Source: Azospirillum sp. (GTDB lineage Bacteria; Pseudomonadota; Alphaproteobacteria; CACIAM-22H2). From it: a DNA stretch of 36,507 nucleotides. Below are positions 16,901 through 25,858 of this stretch, piece by piece (the stretch's first letter is position 1; every line of letters starts with the position of its first letter). The notes beneath the pieces are model-generated. The model was not told the origin of the DNA and searched no databases. It was given only the letters and a program-made list of their open reading frames with translations. The translations under genes and the position numbers were made by a program. The stretch is taken from positions 1 to 36,507 of the forward strand of contig JADCGK010000229.1 in NCBI GenBank assembly GCA_020249045.1. Direction: 5' to 3'.

Positions 16901-17989
16901 ATGACCATTTTCGCTTCCCTTCGCGGTGCGGCCCTCGCGGCCCTCGCGGTCGTCTGCGCCGCCGCTTTGTCGCCCGCTTCGGCGCAGGCGCCGGCCGCCC
17001 CCGCGCCGGTCCGTTCTGAGGCCGCGCCCGCGTTCTCCGCGCCGGCGAACGAGCGCATCCCGCCCGCCTTCACGGGCACCTATCAATCGCCCACGCAGCG
17101 TCCGGACGTCGGCCTGATGGCCAACGACACCGAATTGCTGCGCGCGCTGCTGCCGACGCGCGGTCAGGTCACGATCCCCGACCAGAAGCTCGCCACGCTG
17201 ATCCAGCCGGCGGGCCGCGACTGGCGCGAGACGATCAAGGGCCCGATCCGCGTTTGGGGTTCGTGGCTGATCCTCGGCATGTGCTGCGTTCTGATCGCCT
17301 TCTATCTGCTGCGCGGCAAGATCATGATCGACTCGGGCATGTCGGGCCGAACGATCGAACGCTTCAACCCGTTCGAGCGTTTCATCCATTGGATGACGGC
17401 GGGCTCGTTCGTCGTGCTCGCGTTGTCGGGTCTGAACATCACCTACGGCCGCTACGTGCTGCTGCCGTTGTTGGGGCCCGAGGCGTTCACTTCGCTGTCG
17501 ATCGCCTTCAAGTACGCGCACAACTACCTCGCCTTCCCGTTCATGCTGGGCGTGCTGTTGATGCTGGTCACCTGGATCCGCTTCAACATTCCCAGCAAGG
17601 TCGATCTGCAGTGGATCGCGGTCGGCGGCGGGCTGTTCAGCAAGGGCGTCCATCCGCCGGCGGACAAGTTCAACGCGGGCCAGAAGGTCATTTTCTGGTC
17701 GGTCGTCGCGGGCGGCGTGGCGCTGTCGGTCACCGGCGTGTGGCTGATGTTCCCGTTCTACTTCGGGGACGTGGCCTCCATGCAGCTGATGCAGGTGATC
17801 CACGCGATCGTGTCGCTGATCCTGATCGCGGTCGTGATCGCGCACATCTACATCGGCTCGATCGGCATGGAACAGGCGTTCGACGCCATGTCCACCGGTC
17901 AGGTCGACGAGAACTGGGCCAAAGAGCACCACGGCATTTGGCTCGCCAAGGTCAAGGGCACGCCGATGCCCAAGATGGGCCACGACTGA
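16901..17989 (+). CDS. fdhC: Formate dehydrogenase cytochrome b (gamma) subunit
   Basis: This 362-residue membrane protein anchors the FDH complex and passes electrons to quinone. It has an N-terminal signal peptide (about residues 1-29, ending SASAQA), a periplasmic Pro/Ala-rich segment of roughly 80 residues, and then transmembrane helices of the cytochrome b556 type. Candidate haem-ligand histidines are H163 (RFIHWMTAG), H207 (YAHNYLAF), H301 (VIHAIVSL) and H315 (IAHIYIGS). The helices fit the FdnI/FdhC family, while the extended N-terminus is the longer form found in many alphaproteobacteria. A CGGGAG site precedes the ATG. A strong terminator follows the stop. Confidence 0.94.
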   Translation: MTIFASLRGAALAALAVVCAAALSPASAQAPAAPAPVRSEAAPAFSAPANERIPPAFTGTYQSPTQRPDVGLMANDTELLRALLPTRGQVTIPDQKLATLIQPAGRDWRETIKGPIRVWGSWLILGMCCVLIAFYLLRGKIMIDSGMSGRTIERFNPFERFIHWMTAGSFVVLALSGLNITYGRYVLLPLLGPEAFTSLSIAFKYAHNYLAFPFMLGVLLMLVTWIRFNIPSKVDLQWIAVGGGLFSKGVHPPADKFNAGQKVIFWSVVAGGVALSVTGVWLMFPFYFGDVASMQLMQVIHAIVSLILIAVVIAHIYIGSIGMEQAFDAMSTGQVDENWAKEHHGIWLAKVKGTPMPKMGHD

Positions 17990-18004
17990 GGCCCGCCTTC
18001 GAGG

Positions 18005-18040
18005 GGGCCCGGAGCCGTTCCACGGTTCCGGGCCCTTTTT
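18005..18040 (+). terminator. Rho-independent terminator of the FDH operon
   Basis: GGGCCCGGAGCCG pairs with CGGTTCCGGGCCC (13 bp with one G-U) around a 5-base loop and is followed by TTTTT, then CTTTT. It lies 16 bases after the fdhC stop and closes the FDH transcription unit. Confidence 0.9.
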
Positions 18041-18058
18041 CTTTTCCGGATATCCGAA

Positions 18059-19009
18059 ATGATCCGCCGCCTTCTCTTCGCGACGCTCCTCGTGCTTTCC
18101 GCACCGGCCGCGGCCGAGTTGCAGGGGCACGGCGCCATGGTCAACGCGGTGGCCGTGTCGCCCGATGGACGGCGCGCGTTGACCGGATCGTGGGACTATT
18201 CGGTGCGGCTGTGGGATCTGGCCGCGCATAAGGAACTCAAAGCCCTCGAAGAGCACACCCAAAGCGTCAATGCCGTCGCGTTCCTGCCCGACGGCCGGCG
18301 CGGCATGTCGGGTTCTTTCGACGGCACGATTCTTCTCTGGGATCTCGAGACCGGAAAGGTCGAGCGCAAATTCGAAGGCCATCGGGCGAGCGTGGCGGGG
18401 CTTGCCGTGTCGCGCGACGGACGGCGCGCGTTCTCGGCCAGTTGGGACCGCACGCTGCGCCTGTGGGACGTCGCCGCGGGCCGTTCGTTGCGCGTGTTCG
18501 AAGGGCACACGCAGAACGTCAACGCCGCGCTGATCCTGCCCGACGGCCGGAGCGGCGTTTCGGCGAGCTACGATCTCACGATCCGGTTGTGGAACCTCGA
18601 AACCGGCGAGGCGCTCGGCGTTCTCGAAGGACACACGAATTCGGTCAACGCGCTGGCGATTTCGGCCGACGGGAAAATCCTCGCCTCGGGCTCGACCGAC
18701 GGCACGGTGCGGCTGTGGGATCTCGCCGCGCGGACGGAACTGCGCGTGCTCGAAGGCCATCGCGGTTTCGTCACCTCGGTCGCGCTGACACCCGACGGCA
18801 AGCGTCTGCTTTCCGGCGGCGGGGACCGCACGTTCCGGCTGTGGGACGCGGAGACGGGCCGCCAACTGCGCAACATGCAGGGGCATCGGCGGCCGGTCTG
18901 GAGCGTGGCGTTCTCGCCCGACGGGCGGCGCGGCCTATCGGCGGGCTACGACGAAGTCGTGAAAATCTGGGACCTCGCCACGGGCGAGGAAGTTCCGGCG
19001 CCGCAATAG
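18059..19009 (+). CDS. Exported seven-bladed WD40-repeat protein
   Basis: This 316-residue protein begins with a signal peptide (about residues 1-20, ending APAAA). It then has seven WD40 repeats at a 42-residue period, with Gly-His or Glu-His starts at about 23, 65, 107, 149, 191, 233 and 275 and WD/WN ends (RLWDLAA, LLWDLET, RLWDVAA, RLWNLET and so on). Seven repeats would close one beta-propeller in the periplasm, a likely protein-interaction platform. There is no haem-binding CXXCH. It starts just 19 bases after the FDH terminator, without a clear ribosome site, so its promoter may lie within or upstream of that terminator. Partner and function are unknown. Some WD40 domains are fused to cytochromes, but not this one. 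Confidence 0.88.
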   Translation: MIRRLLFATLLVLSAPAAAELQGHGAMVNAVAVSPDGRRALTGSWDYSVRLWDLAAHKELKALEEHTQSVNAVAFLPDGRRGMSGSFDGTILLWDLETGKVERKFEGHRASVAGLAVSRDGRRAFSASWDRTLRLWDVAAGRSLRVFEGHTQNVNAALILPDGRSGVSASYDLTIRLWNLETGEALGVLEGHTNSVNALAISADGKILASGSTDGTVRLWDLAARTELRVLEGHRGFVTSVALTPDGKRLLSGGGDRTFRLWDAETGRQLRNMQGHRRPVWSVAFSPDGRRGLSAGYDEVVKIWDLATGEEVPAPQ

Positions 19010-19023
19010 CGTATGCTGCCGGG

Positions 19024-20886
19024 ATGATCGATTCCGGCGAATTGGCCGCCCGTCTGGAAGCGCTGGCCGACCTCGTGCGCGCGGGGCGCGCGGCGGAGGC
19101 GTTGCCCGGCATCGACGCGGTTCTTGCCGCCCGGCCGTCGTTGGGCCTCGCGCATTTTCTCATGGGCGTTGCGTTGCTGGGCTTGGGCCGGGCGGTGGAG
19201 GCGGCCGATGCCGGTGACCGCGCGGCGGCCCTCGATCCGGTCAACGGCGACGCGTTGTGGCTTGCCCTCGTTGCGCGCGATTTGGCCGGGGACTTGGACG
19301 GCGCTATCGCCCGCGCCCGAGAAGGGACGAAGCGTCACCCCGAACGCGTCGATTTCGGCACGATGCTGGCGTTGCTGTCGGATCGCGCGGGCGCGCCCGC
19401 GCAGGCTTACGATGCGGCGCGCGCGGCACGCGACCGGCATCCGTCGGATGCCAAAGCGGCGTTCGTGCATGCCATGCAAGCGCAGAAAGTTTGGCGCTTG
19501 GCGGAGGCCGAAGCCGGTTTCGCGCGTACGGCCGAACTCGATTCCGGATCGGTGGACGCGCAGTTCGGCCTTGGCAATTGCGCGCTGGAGGAGGGGCGGT
19601 TCGCCGACGCGAACGCCGCCTACGAGCGCGCTTTGGCGTTGCGGCCCGATTACGAGCCCGCGTGGCTCAACCGGCTTTACGCCGCCAACTACGATCCGGC
19701 GGTCGACGCGGCCGCGCGCCGCGCGTTGCACGAGGCTTGGGCCGCGAAGTTCGCGGCGCCGCATTTCCCGGCCGCGCCGCCGGTGGCGCGCGATCCCGGC
19801 AAACGCTTGCGCGTGGGCTATGTGTCCGGCGATTTCCGAACGCATTCGGTCGCGCCGTTCGTCCGGCCGCTGTTCCGTCACCACGATCGCGCGGGTTTCG
19901 AGGTCGTGGCCTATTCCAATGTCGAAAAGCCGGACGGCGAAACCGAGGCGCTGCGCGCGCTCGCCGACGAATGGCGGCCGATCTTCGGGATCGACGACGA
20001 TGCGGCCGCAGCCCAAATCCGCGCTGACGGGATCGACATCCTCGTCGACTTGGCCGCACATACCGCCGGCAATCGGCTTGGCGTGTTCGCGCGCAAGCCG
20101 GCGCCGGTGCAGGCGAGTTGGCTCGGCTATTGCGGCACGTCGGGCTTGCGCGCGATCGACTGGTTCCTGACCGATCGCCATATCGTGCCGGACGGCCATG
20201 AAGCCGCCTTCACGGAAGGCGTCTGGCGCATGGACCACGCCTACGCTTTCGAACCGCAAGCCGCGTTGCCGGCCGTCGCGCCGTCGCCCGGTCTCGCGGG
20301 CGGTGCGATAACGTTCGGACATTTCGGGCGGCTCGCCCGTCTCAACGACGGCGTATTGCGAGTATGGGCGCGCGTGCTTGCCGCCGTGCCGGGATCGCGG
20401 CTGATGCTCAACACGTTGGCGCTGAACGATGCGGCCGTACGCGCGCGGCTGGCCGCGCGCTTCGCCGCGAACGGCGGTGATCCCGCCCGGCTCGACCTCG
20501 CATCCACCCATCCCCAACCGGCGACGTGGGCGGCATACGCGCGCATCGACATCGCGCTCGATCCATTCCCGTTCAACGCCGGGGCCACGACGTTCGAGGC
20601 ATTGTGGCTGGGCGTGCCGGTTCTGACGCTCGATTCCACGCCGCCGTTCGGGCGGATGGGGGCTTCGATTCTGCGCGCGGCCGGCATGGCCGACTGGGTT
20701 GCGGCCGACGCCGACGCGTATGTCGCCCGCGCCCGGCGCGCGGCGGCCGATCCGGCGGGGCTGGCGACCCTTCGTGCGAGCCAACGCGACCGCTTGCGGG
20801 CTTCGCCCTTGCTCGACGGGCCGGGCTTCGTACGCGGCTTCGAAGCGGCTTTGCGGGCAATATGGGCACGCGCCGCAGCCCGCTAA
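19024..20886 (+). CDS. TPR-containing GT41 (O-GlcNAc transferase-like) glycosyltransferase
   Basis: This 620-residue protein has about five TPR-like helical repeats (residues about 1-225) followed by a GT41 catalytic region (about 260-610). Visible GT41 features are GYVSGDFRTHSVAPFV (H274 matching the conserved OGT histidine), QASWLGYCGTSGLRAIDWFLTD, and FEALWLGVPVLTL. In the segment FGRLARLND, R439 seems to take the place of the lysine essential in human OGT (K842). The ATG is used because it lies 14 bases after the WD40 gene; the longer upstream frame is a shadow of that gene. Such enzymes glycosylate proteins (for instance flagellin or adhesins) or make glycans; the substrate is unknown. 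Confidence 0.88.
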   Translation: MIDSGELAARLEALADLVRAGRAAEALPGIDAVLAARPSLGLAHFLMGVALLGLGRAVEAADAGDRAAALDPVNGDALWLALVARDLAGDLDGAIARAREGTKRHPERVDFGTMLALLSDRAGAPAQAYDAARAARDRHPSDAKAAFVHAMQAQKVWRLAEAEAGFARTAELDSGSVDAQFGLGNCALEEGRFADANAAYERALALRPDYEPAWLNRLYAANYDPAVDAAARRALHEAWAAKFAAPHFPAAPPVARDPGKRLRVGYVSGDFRTHSVAPFVRPLFRHHDRAGFEVVAYSNVEKPDGETEALRALADEWRPIFGIDDDAAAAQIRADGIDILVDLAAHTAGNRLGVFARKPAPVQASWLGYCGTSGLRAIDWFLTDRHIVPDGHEAAFTEGVWRMDHAYAFEPQAALPAVAPSPGLAGGAITFGHFGRLARLNDGVLRVWARVLAAVPGSRLMLNTLALNDAAVRARLAARFAANGGDPARLDLASTHPQPATWAAYARIDIALDPFPFNAGATTFEALWLGVPVLTLDSTPPFGRMGASILRAAGMADWVAADADAYVARARRAAADPAGLATLRASQRDRLRASPLLDGPGFVRGFEAALRAIWARAAAR

Positions 20887-20917
20887 GCCGCTGACCCAAA
20901 AGCCGTTAGGGTGCCGC

Positions 20918-20946
20918 TTGCATTCGCGGGGTGGGTGGGGTAAACG
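20918..20946 (+). promoter_or_regulatory. Possible promoter of the rpsB operon
   Basis: TTGCAT (20918-20923) and TAAACG (20941-20946) are spaced by 17 bases. The -10 is weak. It is the best candidate in the 219-bp interval before rpsB, but remains uncertain. Confidence 0.3.
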
Positions 20947-21007
20947 CTCGGCCGCGTCGCCGGGCATCCCGCTCGTCCGACAGCAACCCTCACGCGGGAC
21001 ATTCCGT

Positions 21008-21064
21008 CTTCCGGCGCCATAGGCCGGAAGTCGTTCCGGTGCCGGTCCCCTCGGGGTTCGGTGC
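21008..21064 (+). other. Structured 5' leader of rpsB (two hairpins)
   Basis: CTTCCGGC and GCCGGAAG (21008-21030) form a perfect 8-bp stem with a 7-base loop. A second stem (21039-21064) pairs GTGCCGG..CCCC with GGGG..TCGGTGC, including several G-U pairs. Leaders of rpsB are known to be bound by ribosomal protein S2 in some bacteria; that this one acts so is inference. Confidence 0.45.
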
Positions 21065-21105
21065 TCGTCCCGCGGCGGATCAACCGGAGAAAGGATACCT
21101 CGCCG

Positions 21106-21984
21106 ATGGCGATTCCGAGCTTTACGATGCGTCAGCTGCTCGAAGCGGGCGTGCATTTCGGCCACCAGACCCGTCGCTGGAACCCGAAGATGGCGCCGTT
21201 CCTGTTCGGCGTGCGCAACAACATCCACATCATCGACCTGCAACAGACCGTGCCGATGCTCGACCGCGCGCTGCAAGCCGCGCGCGACGTCGTGTCGGGC
21301 GGCGGGCGCGTGCTGTTCGTCGGCACCAAGCGCCAGGCGCAGGAACCGATCGCCGAATCCGCCAAGCGTTGCGGCCAGTATTACGTGAACCACCGGTGGC
21401 TGGGCGGCATGCTCACCAACTGGAAGACGATCTCCAACTCGATCAAGCGTCTGCGCGAGATCGACGAGCAGGTCGTGGGCGAGACCTCGGGTCTCACCAA
21501 GAAGGAATTGCTGTTCATGACGCGCGAGAAGGAAAAGCTCGAGCGTTCGCTGGGCGGCATCAAGGAAATGGGCGGCCTGCCCGATCTGCTGTTCGTGATC
21601 GACACCAACAAGGAGTCGATCGCGGTCGAAGAAGCGCGCCGCCTCGGCATTCCGGTGATCGCGGTTCTCGACTCGAACTCGGATCCGAAGGGCGTCACCT
21701 CCCCGATCCCGGGCAACGACGACGCGCTGCGCGCGATCCAGACCTATTGCGACCTCATGGCGGGCGCCGTCCTCGACGGGTTGCAGGCCGAAATGAAGGC
21801 CGCGGGCGTGGACGTGGGCGCCGCAGTGCAGGCGCCGGCGGAAACCGTCGCGGCCGAAGCGCCGGCCGCGGAAGGCGCCGAAGCGCCGGTCGTCGACAAG
21901 GACGCCGCTGCCGCCGAGGCGAAGGCCGCGCCGAAGAAGCCGCGCGCCAAGAAGCCCGCCAAGGAGAAGGCGTCGGCCGAGTGA
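21106..21984 (+). CDS. rpsB: Small-subunit ribosomal protein uS2
   Basis: This 292-residue protein opens with [20 protein letters not shown] and has [10 protein letters not shown] and [13 protein letters not shown], which are hallmarks of S2. S2 joins the small subunit late and binds S1. The C-terminus carries an extra Ala/Glu/Lys-rich tail (about residues 245-292), a common alphaproteobacterial extension. The start is the ATG after an AGAAAGGA site; an upstream GTG in frame would add unrelated residues. tsf follows 44 bases downstream, as in most bacteria. Confidence 0.97.
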   Translation: MAIPSFTMRQLLEAGVHFGHQTRRWNPKMAPFLFGVRNNIHIIDLQQTVPMLDRALQAARDVVSGGGRVLFVGTKRQAQEPIAESAKRCGQYYVNHRWLGGMLTNWKTISNSIKRLREIDEQVVGETSGLTKKELLFMTREKEKLERSLGGIKEMGGLPDLLFVIDTNKESIAVEEARRLGIPVIAVLDSNSDPKGVTSPIPGNDDALRAIQTYCDLMAGAVLDGLQAEMKAAGVDVGAAVQAPAETVAAEAPAAEGAEAPVVDKDAAAAEAKAAPKKPRAKKPAKEKASAE

Positions 21985-22028
21985 TCGGCCGGCACCTTCC
22001 GTTTCAACGAATTCGTTAGAGGAACACG

Positions 22029-22952
22029 ATGGCCGAAATCACCGCCGCCCTCGTCAAGGAACTGCGCGAGAAGAGCGGCGCAGGCATGATGGATTGCAAG
22101 CGCGCGCTCACCGAGAGCAACGGCGACCTGGAGGGCGCGGTCGATTGGCTGCGCAAGAAGGGTCTCGCCGCCGCCGCCAAGAAGGCCGGGCGCATCGCCG
22201 CCGAAGGTCTGATCGGCGTGGCGTCGTCGGGCACGACCGGCGCCGCCGTCGAGGTCAACTCCGAGACCGATTTCGTCGCGCGCAACGACGGCTTCCAGGA
22301 TTACGTCCGGACGGTTGCGACGGTCGCGCTCGGCGCGGGCGGCGACGTCGAAAAGCTGAAGACGGCCGCCTATCCGAGCGGCAGCACGGCCGCCGACGCG
22401 CTGACGGCGCTCGTGGCGAAGATCGGCGAAAACATGTCGCTTCGCCGCACGGCGGCGTTGACCGTCAAGGACGGCGTGGTCGCGACCTACATGCACGCAT
22501 CCGTTTCGCCCGGCTTGGGCAAGATCGGCGTGCTCGTCGCGCTGGAAAGCGCGGGCGACAAGGAGAAGCTGCTTGCGCTGGGCAAGCAGATCGCCATGCA
22601 CATCGCCGCGGCGAACCCGCAGGCGCTGGACATTTCCTCGGTCGATCCTGCCGCGCTCGCGCGCGAGAAGGCCGTGTTGACCGAGCAGGCCGCCGCGTCC
22701 GGCAAGCCCGCCGCCGTCATCGAAAAGATGGTCGAAGGCCGGGTGCGCAAGTACTACGAAGAGACCGTGCTGCTCGAGCAGGTCTACGTCGTGGACGGCG
22801 AAAGCCGCGTGAAGGACGTGATCGCGAAGACCGCCAAGGAACTCGGCGTCGCGGTCGCGTGCACGGGTTTCGTGCGCTACGGCTTGGGCGAAGGCATCGA
22901 GAAGAAGACGGAAGACTTCGCGGCCGAAGTCGCGGCCCAGCTCAAATCCTGA
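22029..22952 (+). CDS. tsf: Elongation factor Ts
   Basis: This 307-residue protein exchanges nucleotide on EF-Tu. The family opening [23 protein letters not shown] (quoted by its core [13 protein letters not shown]) and the TDFVARND motif near residue 80 are present, as is the C-terminal [20 protein letters not shown] site precedes the ATG. Length is normal for the family. It follows rpsB in the expected operon order. Confidence 0.97.
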   Translation: MAEITAALVKELREKSGAGMMDCKRALTESNGDLEGAVDWLRKKGLAAAAKKAGRIAAEGLIGVASSGTTGAAVEVNSETDFVARNDGFQDYVRTVATVALGAGGDVEKLKTAAYPSGSTAADALTALVAKIGENMSLRRTAALTVKDGVVATYMHASVSPGLGKIGVLVALESAGDKEKLLALGKQIAMHIAAANPQALDISSVDPAALAREKAVLTEQAAASGKPAAVIEKMVEGRVRKYYEETVLLEQVYVVDGESRVKDVIAKTAKELGVAVACTGFVRYGLGEGIEKKTEDFAAEVAAQLKS

Positions 22953-22974
22953 ACCCGAACCCGGGAGCGCGCGG

Positions 22975-23688
22975 ATGGCGATCAAGTACAAGCGCGTGCT
23001 GCTGAAGATTTCGGGCGAGGTGTTGGCCGGGCCCGGCGGGCACGGCCTTCACCCCGAAACCATCGACCGCATCGCGGCCGATGTGAAGGAAGTGGTCGAT
23101 CTCGGCGTCCAGGTTTGCCTGGTCATCGGGGGCGGCAACATCTTCCGCGGTCTCGCGGGCGCCAAGAAGGGCGTCGAGCGCGCGCATGGCGACTACATGG
23201 GCATGCTCGCGACGGTCATCAACGCGCTGGCGTTGCAAAACGCGCTCGAAGGACTGGGCGTGTCGACGCGCGTGCAATCCGCGATTCCGATGGCGTCGAT
23301 CGCCGAGCCCTACATCCGGCGCCGCGCGATGCGGCACATGGAGAAGGGCCGCGTGGTCATTTTCGGCGCGGGCACCGGCAACCCGTTCTTCACGACCGAT
23401 ACGGCCGCCGCGTTGCGCGCCTCGGAAATGGGGTGCGACGCCCTGCTGAAGGGCACCAAGGTCGACGGCGTCTATTCCGCCGATCCGGCCAAGGACCCCG
23501 CCGCCAAGCGCTACGACAAGCTCGGCTACAAGGAAGTGCTCGAGCGCGACCTCGGCGTCATGGACGCCGCCGCGATCGCGCTCGCCCGCGAAAACCGCAT
23601 TCCCATTCTCGTCTTTTCCATCCAGAATCCCGGCGGATTCGCCCGGATCATGAAGGGCGAGGGGACGCACACGCTGGTCGCCGATTGA
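22975..23688 (+). CDS. pyrH: UMP kinase
   Basis: This 237-residue amino-acid-kinase-fold enzyme phosphorylates UMP to UDP. The motifs [14 protein letters not shown] and [10 protein letters not shown], and the nucleotide-binding [17 protein letters not shown], are intact. Its position between tsf and frr is the universal bacterial arrangement. A GGGAGCGCG site precedes the ATG. Nothing unusual was noted. Confidence 0.97.
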   Translation: MAIKYKRVLLKISGEVLAGPGGHGLHPETIDRIAADVKEVVDLGVQVCLVIGGGNIFRGLAGAKKGVERAHGDYMGMLATVINALALQNALEGLGVSTRVQSAIPMASIAEPYIRRRAMRHMEKGRVVIFGAGTGNPFFTTDTAAALRASEMGCDALLKGTKVDGVYSADPAKDPAAKRYDKLGYKEVLERDLGVMDAAAIALARENRIPILVFSIQNPGGFARIMKGEGTHTLVAD

Positions 23689-23732
23689 GGCGCGCCGCGA
23701 ACGCGCCCGGCGCCGATTGAGAGGGAACGAAC

Positions 23733-24293
23733 ATGTCCGCCACCGCCGATATCGAAGAATTGCGCCGCCGCATGACCGGGGCCATGGATCAGCTCAAGAA
23801 GGAATTCGCCGGTCTGCGCACGGGCCGGGCGAACGCCAACATGCTCGATCCGGTCCAGGTCGAGGCCTATGGCAGCCCCATGCCGCTCGCCCAATGCGCG
23901 ACCGTCTCGGCGCCCGAGCCGCGCATGCTGACCGTCCAGGTTTGGGACAAGGGGCTGGTCAAGTCGGTCGAGAAAGCGATCCGCGAGGCCAATCTTGGCC
24001 TCAATCCGATGACCGACGGCCAGTTGATCCGCATTCCGATGCCGCCGATGACCGAAGAGCGGCGCAAGGAATTGGGCAAGATCGCCAAGAATTACGCCGA
24101 GGCGGCGCGCGTGTCCGTCCGTAACGTCCGCCGCGACGGCATGGACGGCCTCAAAGCCGCCCTCAAGGACGGCAAGATGACCGAGGACGAGAACCGCAAA
24201 AAGCAGACCCAGGTCCAGACCCTGACCGACGAGTTCATCAAGAAGGTGGACGAACAACTCGCGGCCAAGGAAAAGGACATCATGGCGGTCTGA
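23733..24293 (+). CDS. frr: Ribosome recycling factor
   Basis: This 186-residue protein splits post-termination ribosomes together with EF-G. The conserved [20 protein letters not shown] segment and [21 protein letters not shown] (key residues [10 protein letters not shown]) fit RRF throughout. The length is almost exactly the family norm. A GAGAGGGAA site lies a few bases before the ATG. It follows pyrH by 44 bases. Confidence 0.97.
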   Translation: MSATADIEELRRRMTGAMDQLKKEFAGLRTGRANANMLDPVQVEAYGSPMPLAQCATVSAPEPRMLTVQVWDKGLVKSVEKAIREANLGLNPMTDGQLIRIPMPPMTEERRKELGKIAKNYAEAARVSVRNVRRDGMDGLKAALKDGKMTEDENRKKQTQVQTLTDEFIKKVDEQLAAKEKDIMAV

Positions 24294-24323
24294 GCCGCCG
24301 GTTTCCCGTTCATCGGAGCAATC

Positions 24324-25040
24324 ATGGCCGATTCGGCCCAGATCCCCCGCCACGTCGCCATCATCATGGATGGCAACGGACGTTGGGCCAAGGCGCGGGG
24401 CCTGCCGCGCGTCGCCGGTCACAAGCGCGGGGCCGAGGCCGTGCGGCGTGCCGTGGCGGCGGCCGGCGAGTTGGGCGTGCGCTATCTGACCCTGTTCGGC
24501 TTCTCCTCCGAGAATTGGAAGCGCCCGCTCGACGAGATCACCGATCTCATGGGGCTGCTGCGGGTCTATCTGCGTTCCGAACTCGCCGAACTGCACACCA
24601 AGGGCGTGCGCGTGCGCGTCATCGGCGAACGCGCGCGCCTCGCACCCGACATCCAAGCCCTGATCGAGCAATCCGAGCGGATGACGGCGGCCAACGACCG
24701 GTTGGACTTCGTGATCGCGCTGTCCTACGGCGCTCGGGCGGAGATCGCGCGCGCCGCGCGCGCGCTGGCGCACGAAGCCAAGGCCGGAAAAATCGATCCC
24801 GAAACCATCGGCGAAGCCGACGTGGCGCGCCATTTGTTCACCGCCGACATCCCCGATCCGGACCTGCTGATCCGCACCAGCGGCGAAAAGCGGATATCGA
24901 ACTTCCTGCTGTGGCAGGCGGCGTATGCGGAGTTCGTGTTCCTCGATGTGCTGTGGCCGGATTTCGACCGTGGCCATTTCGAAGCCGCGATCGCCGAATT
25001 CGGCACGCGCGAGCGCCGCTACGGCGCCATCGTGGGATGA
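24324..25040 (+). CDS. uppS: Undecaprenyl diphosphate synthase
   Basis: This 238-residue cis-prenyltransferase makes the C55 carrier for peptidoglycan and O-antigen. The diphosphate-binding IIMDGNGRWAKARG (catalytic Asp at residue 16), the GHKRG that follows, and the C-terminal PDPDLLIRTSGEKRISNF and LLWQAAYAEFVF are all present. The ribosome site is CGGAG. Its stop overlaps the cdsA start (ATGA). Confidence 0.96.
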   Translation: MADSAQIPRHVAIIMDGNGRWAKARGLPRVAGHKRGAEAVRRAVAAAGELGVRYLTLFGFSSENWKRPLDEITDLMGLLRVYLRSELAELHTKGVRVRVIGERARLAPDIQALIEQSERMTAANDRLDFVIALSYGARAEIARAARALAHEAKAGKIDPETIGEADVARHLFTADIPDPDLLIRTSGEKRISNFLLWQAAYAEFVFLDVLWPDFDRGHFEAAIAEFGTRERRYGAIVG

Positions 25041-25858
25041 TCCTCGCCGCCCCGTCCGCGCTGCGCCAGCGCGTGGTGTCGGGCGTCGTGCTGGTGGGCG
25101 TGGCGCTCGCCGGCCTGTTTTCGGGCCGCGAAGTCTTCGAAATCATGCTGGCGTTGGGCGGGGCCGTTCTCGCGTGGGAATGGACGCGCTTGGTGAGCGG
25201 CGGCCGTTTCGGTTCGACCGGCTTCGCCGTCGCCGCAGCGGCGCTTGCCGCCGGGGCCGCGGCGGCGGTGGCCCGGCCGGGCATCGGTTTGGCGCTGTGC
25301 GGGGTCGGGGCGGCGGTGGTCTATGTGTTCGCCAGTACCGGCGGTCGGGACCATCCCAAATGGCTCGCCGCCGGTCCCGTCTATATCGGGGCACCGATCG
25401 TCGCCTTGATTTGGTTGCGTGGCGACGACGCGGCGGGGCTCGAAACTATTCTTTGGCTGATGGCGTGCGTTTGGGCGACCGATACCGGCGCCTATTTCTT
25501 CGGCCGGGCGATCGGGGGGCCGAAACTGGCCCCCGCCTTTTCGCCCAACAAGACATGGGCCGGTTTGTTCGGGGGGATGGCTTGTTCGGCCGGCGTCGCC
25601 GTTCCGGCGGTTTGGCTGGTTCCGGCGGGACCGCCGGCCATGGCGCTGGCCGTTGCCGGGGCGGCTATCGCGGTGGTGGCACAGGCCGGCGATCTGCTCG
25701 AGTCTTTCGTCAAACGGCGTTTCGGCGCCAAGGACAGCGGCACGCTGATTCCCGGCCATGGCGGCTTGTTCGATAGGGTGGACGGCCTGCTGACCGCAGC
25801 GGTCGCCATGGCGCTGTTCCAATGGACGACCGATGCGCGGATACTGTTCTGGCCATGA
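25037..25858 (+). CDS. cdsA: Phosphatidate cytidylyltransferase
   Basis: This 273-residue inner-membrane enzyme makes CDP-diacylglycerol, the precursor of phospholipids. It has about seven or eight hydrophobic spans. The CDP-diglyceride synthetase signature is visible in KRRFGAKDSGTLIPGHGG, followed by FDRVDGLLTA. The start is the ATG overlapping the uppS stop. Its end overlaps dxr by four bases (ATGA). The order uppS-cdsA-dxr is conserved in proteobacteria. Confidence 0.95.
   Translation: MILAAPSALRQRVVSGVVLVGVALAGLFSGREVFEIMLALGGAVLAWEWTRLVSGGRFGSTGFAVAAAALAAGAAAAVARPGIGLALCGVGAAVVYVFASTGGRDHPKWLAAGPVYIGAPIVALIWLRGDDAAGLETILWLMACVWATDTGAYFFGRAIGGPKLAPAFSPNKTWAGLFGGMACSAGVAVPAVWLVPAGPPAMALAVAGAAIAVVAQAGDLLESFVKRRFGAKDSGTLIPGHGGLFDRVDGLLTAAVAMALFQWTTDARILFWP

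Noticed and set aside
18047-18056. CGGATATCCG palindrome before the WD40 gene
   Set aside because: It is only 10 bp, a single copy, and has no supporting context beyond its position.
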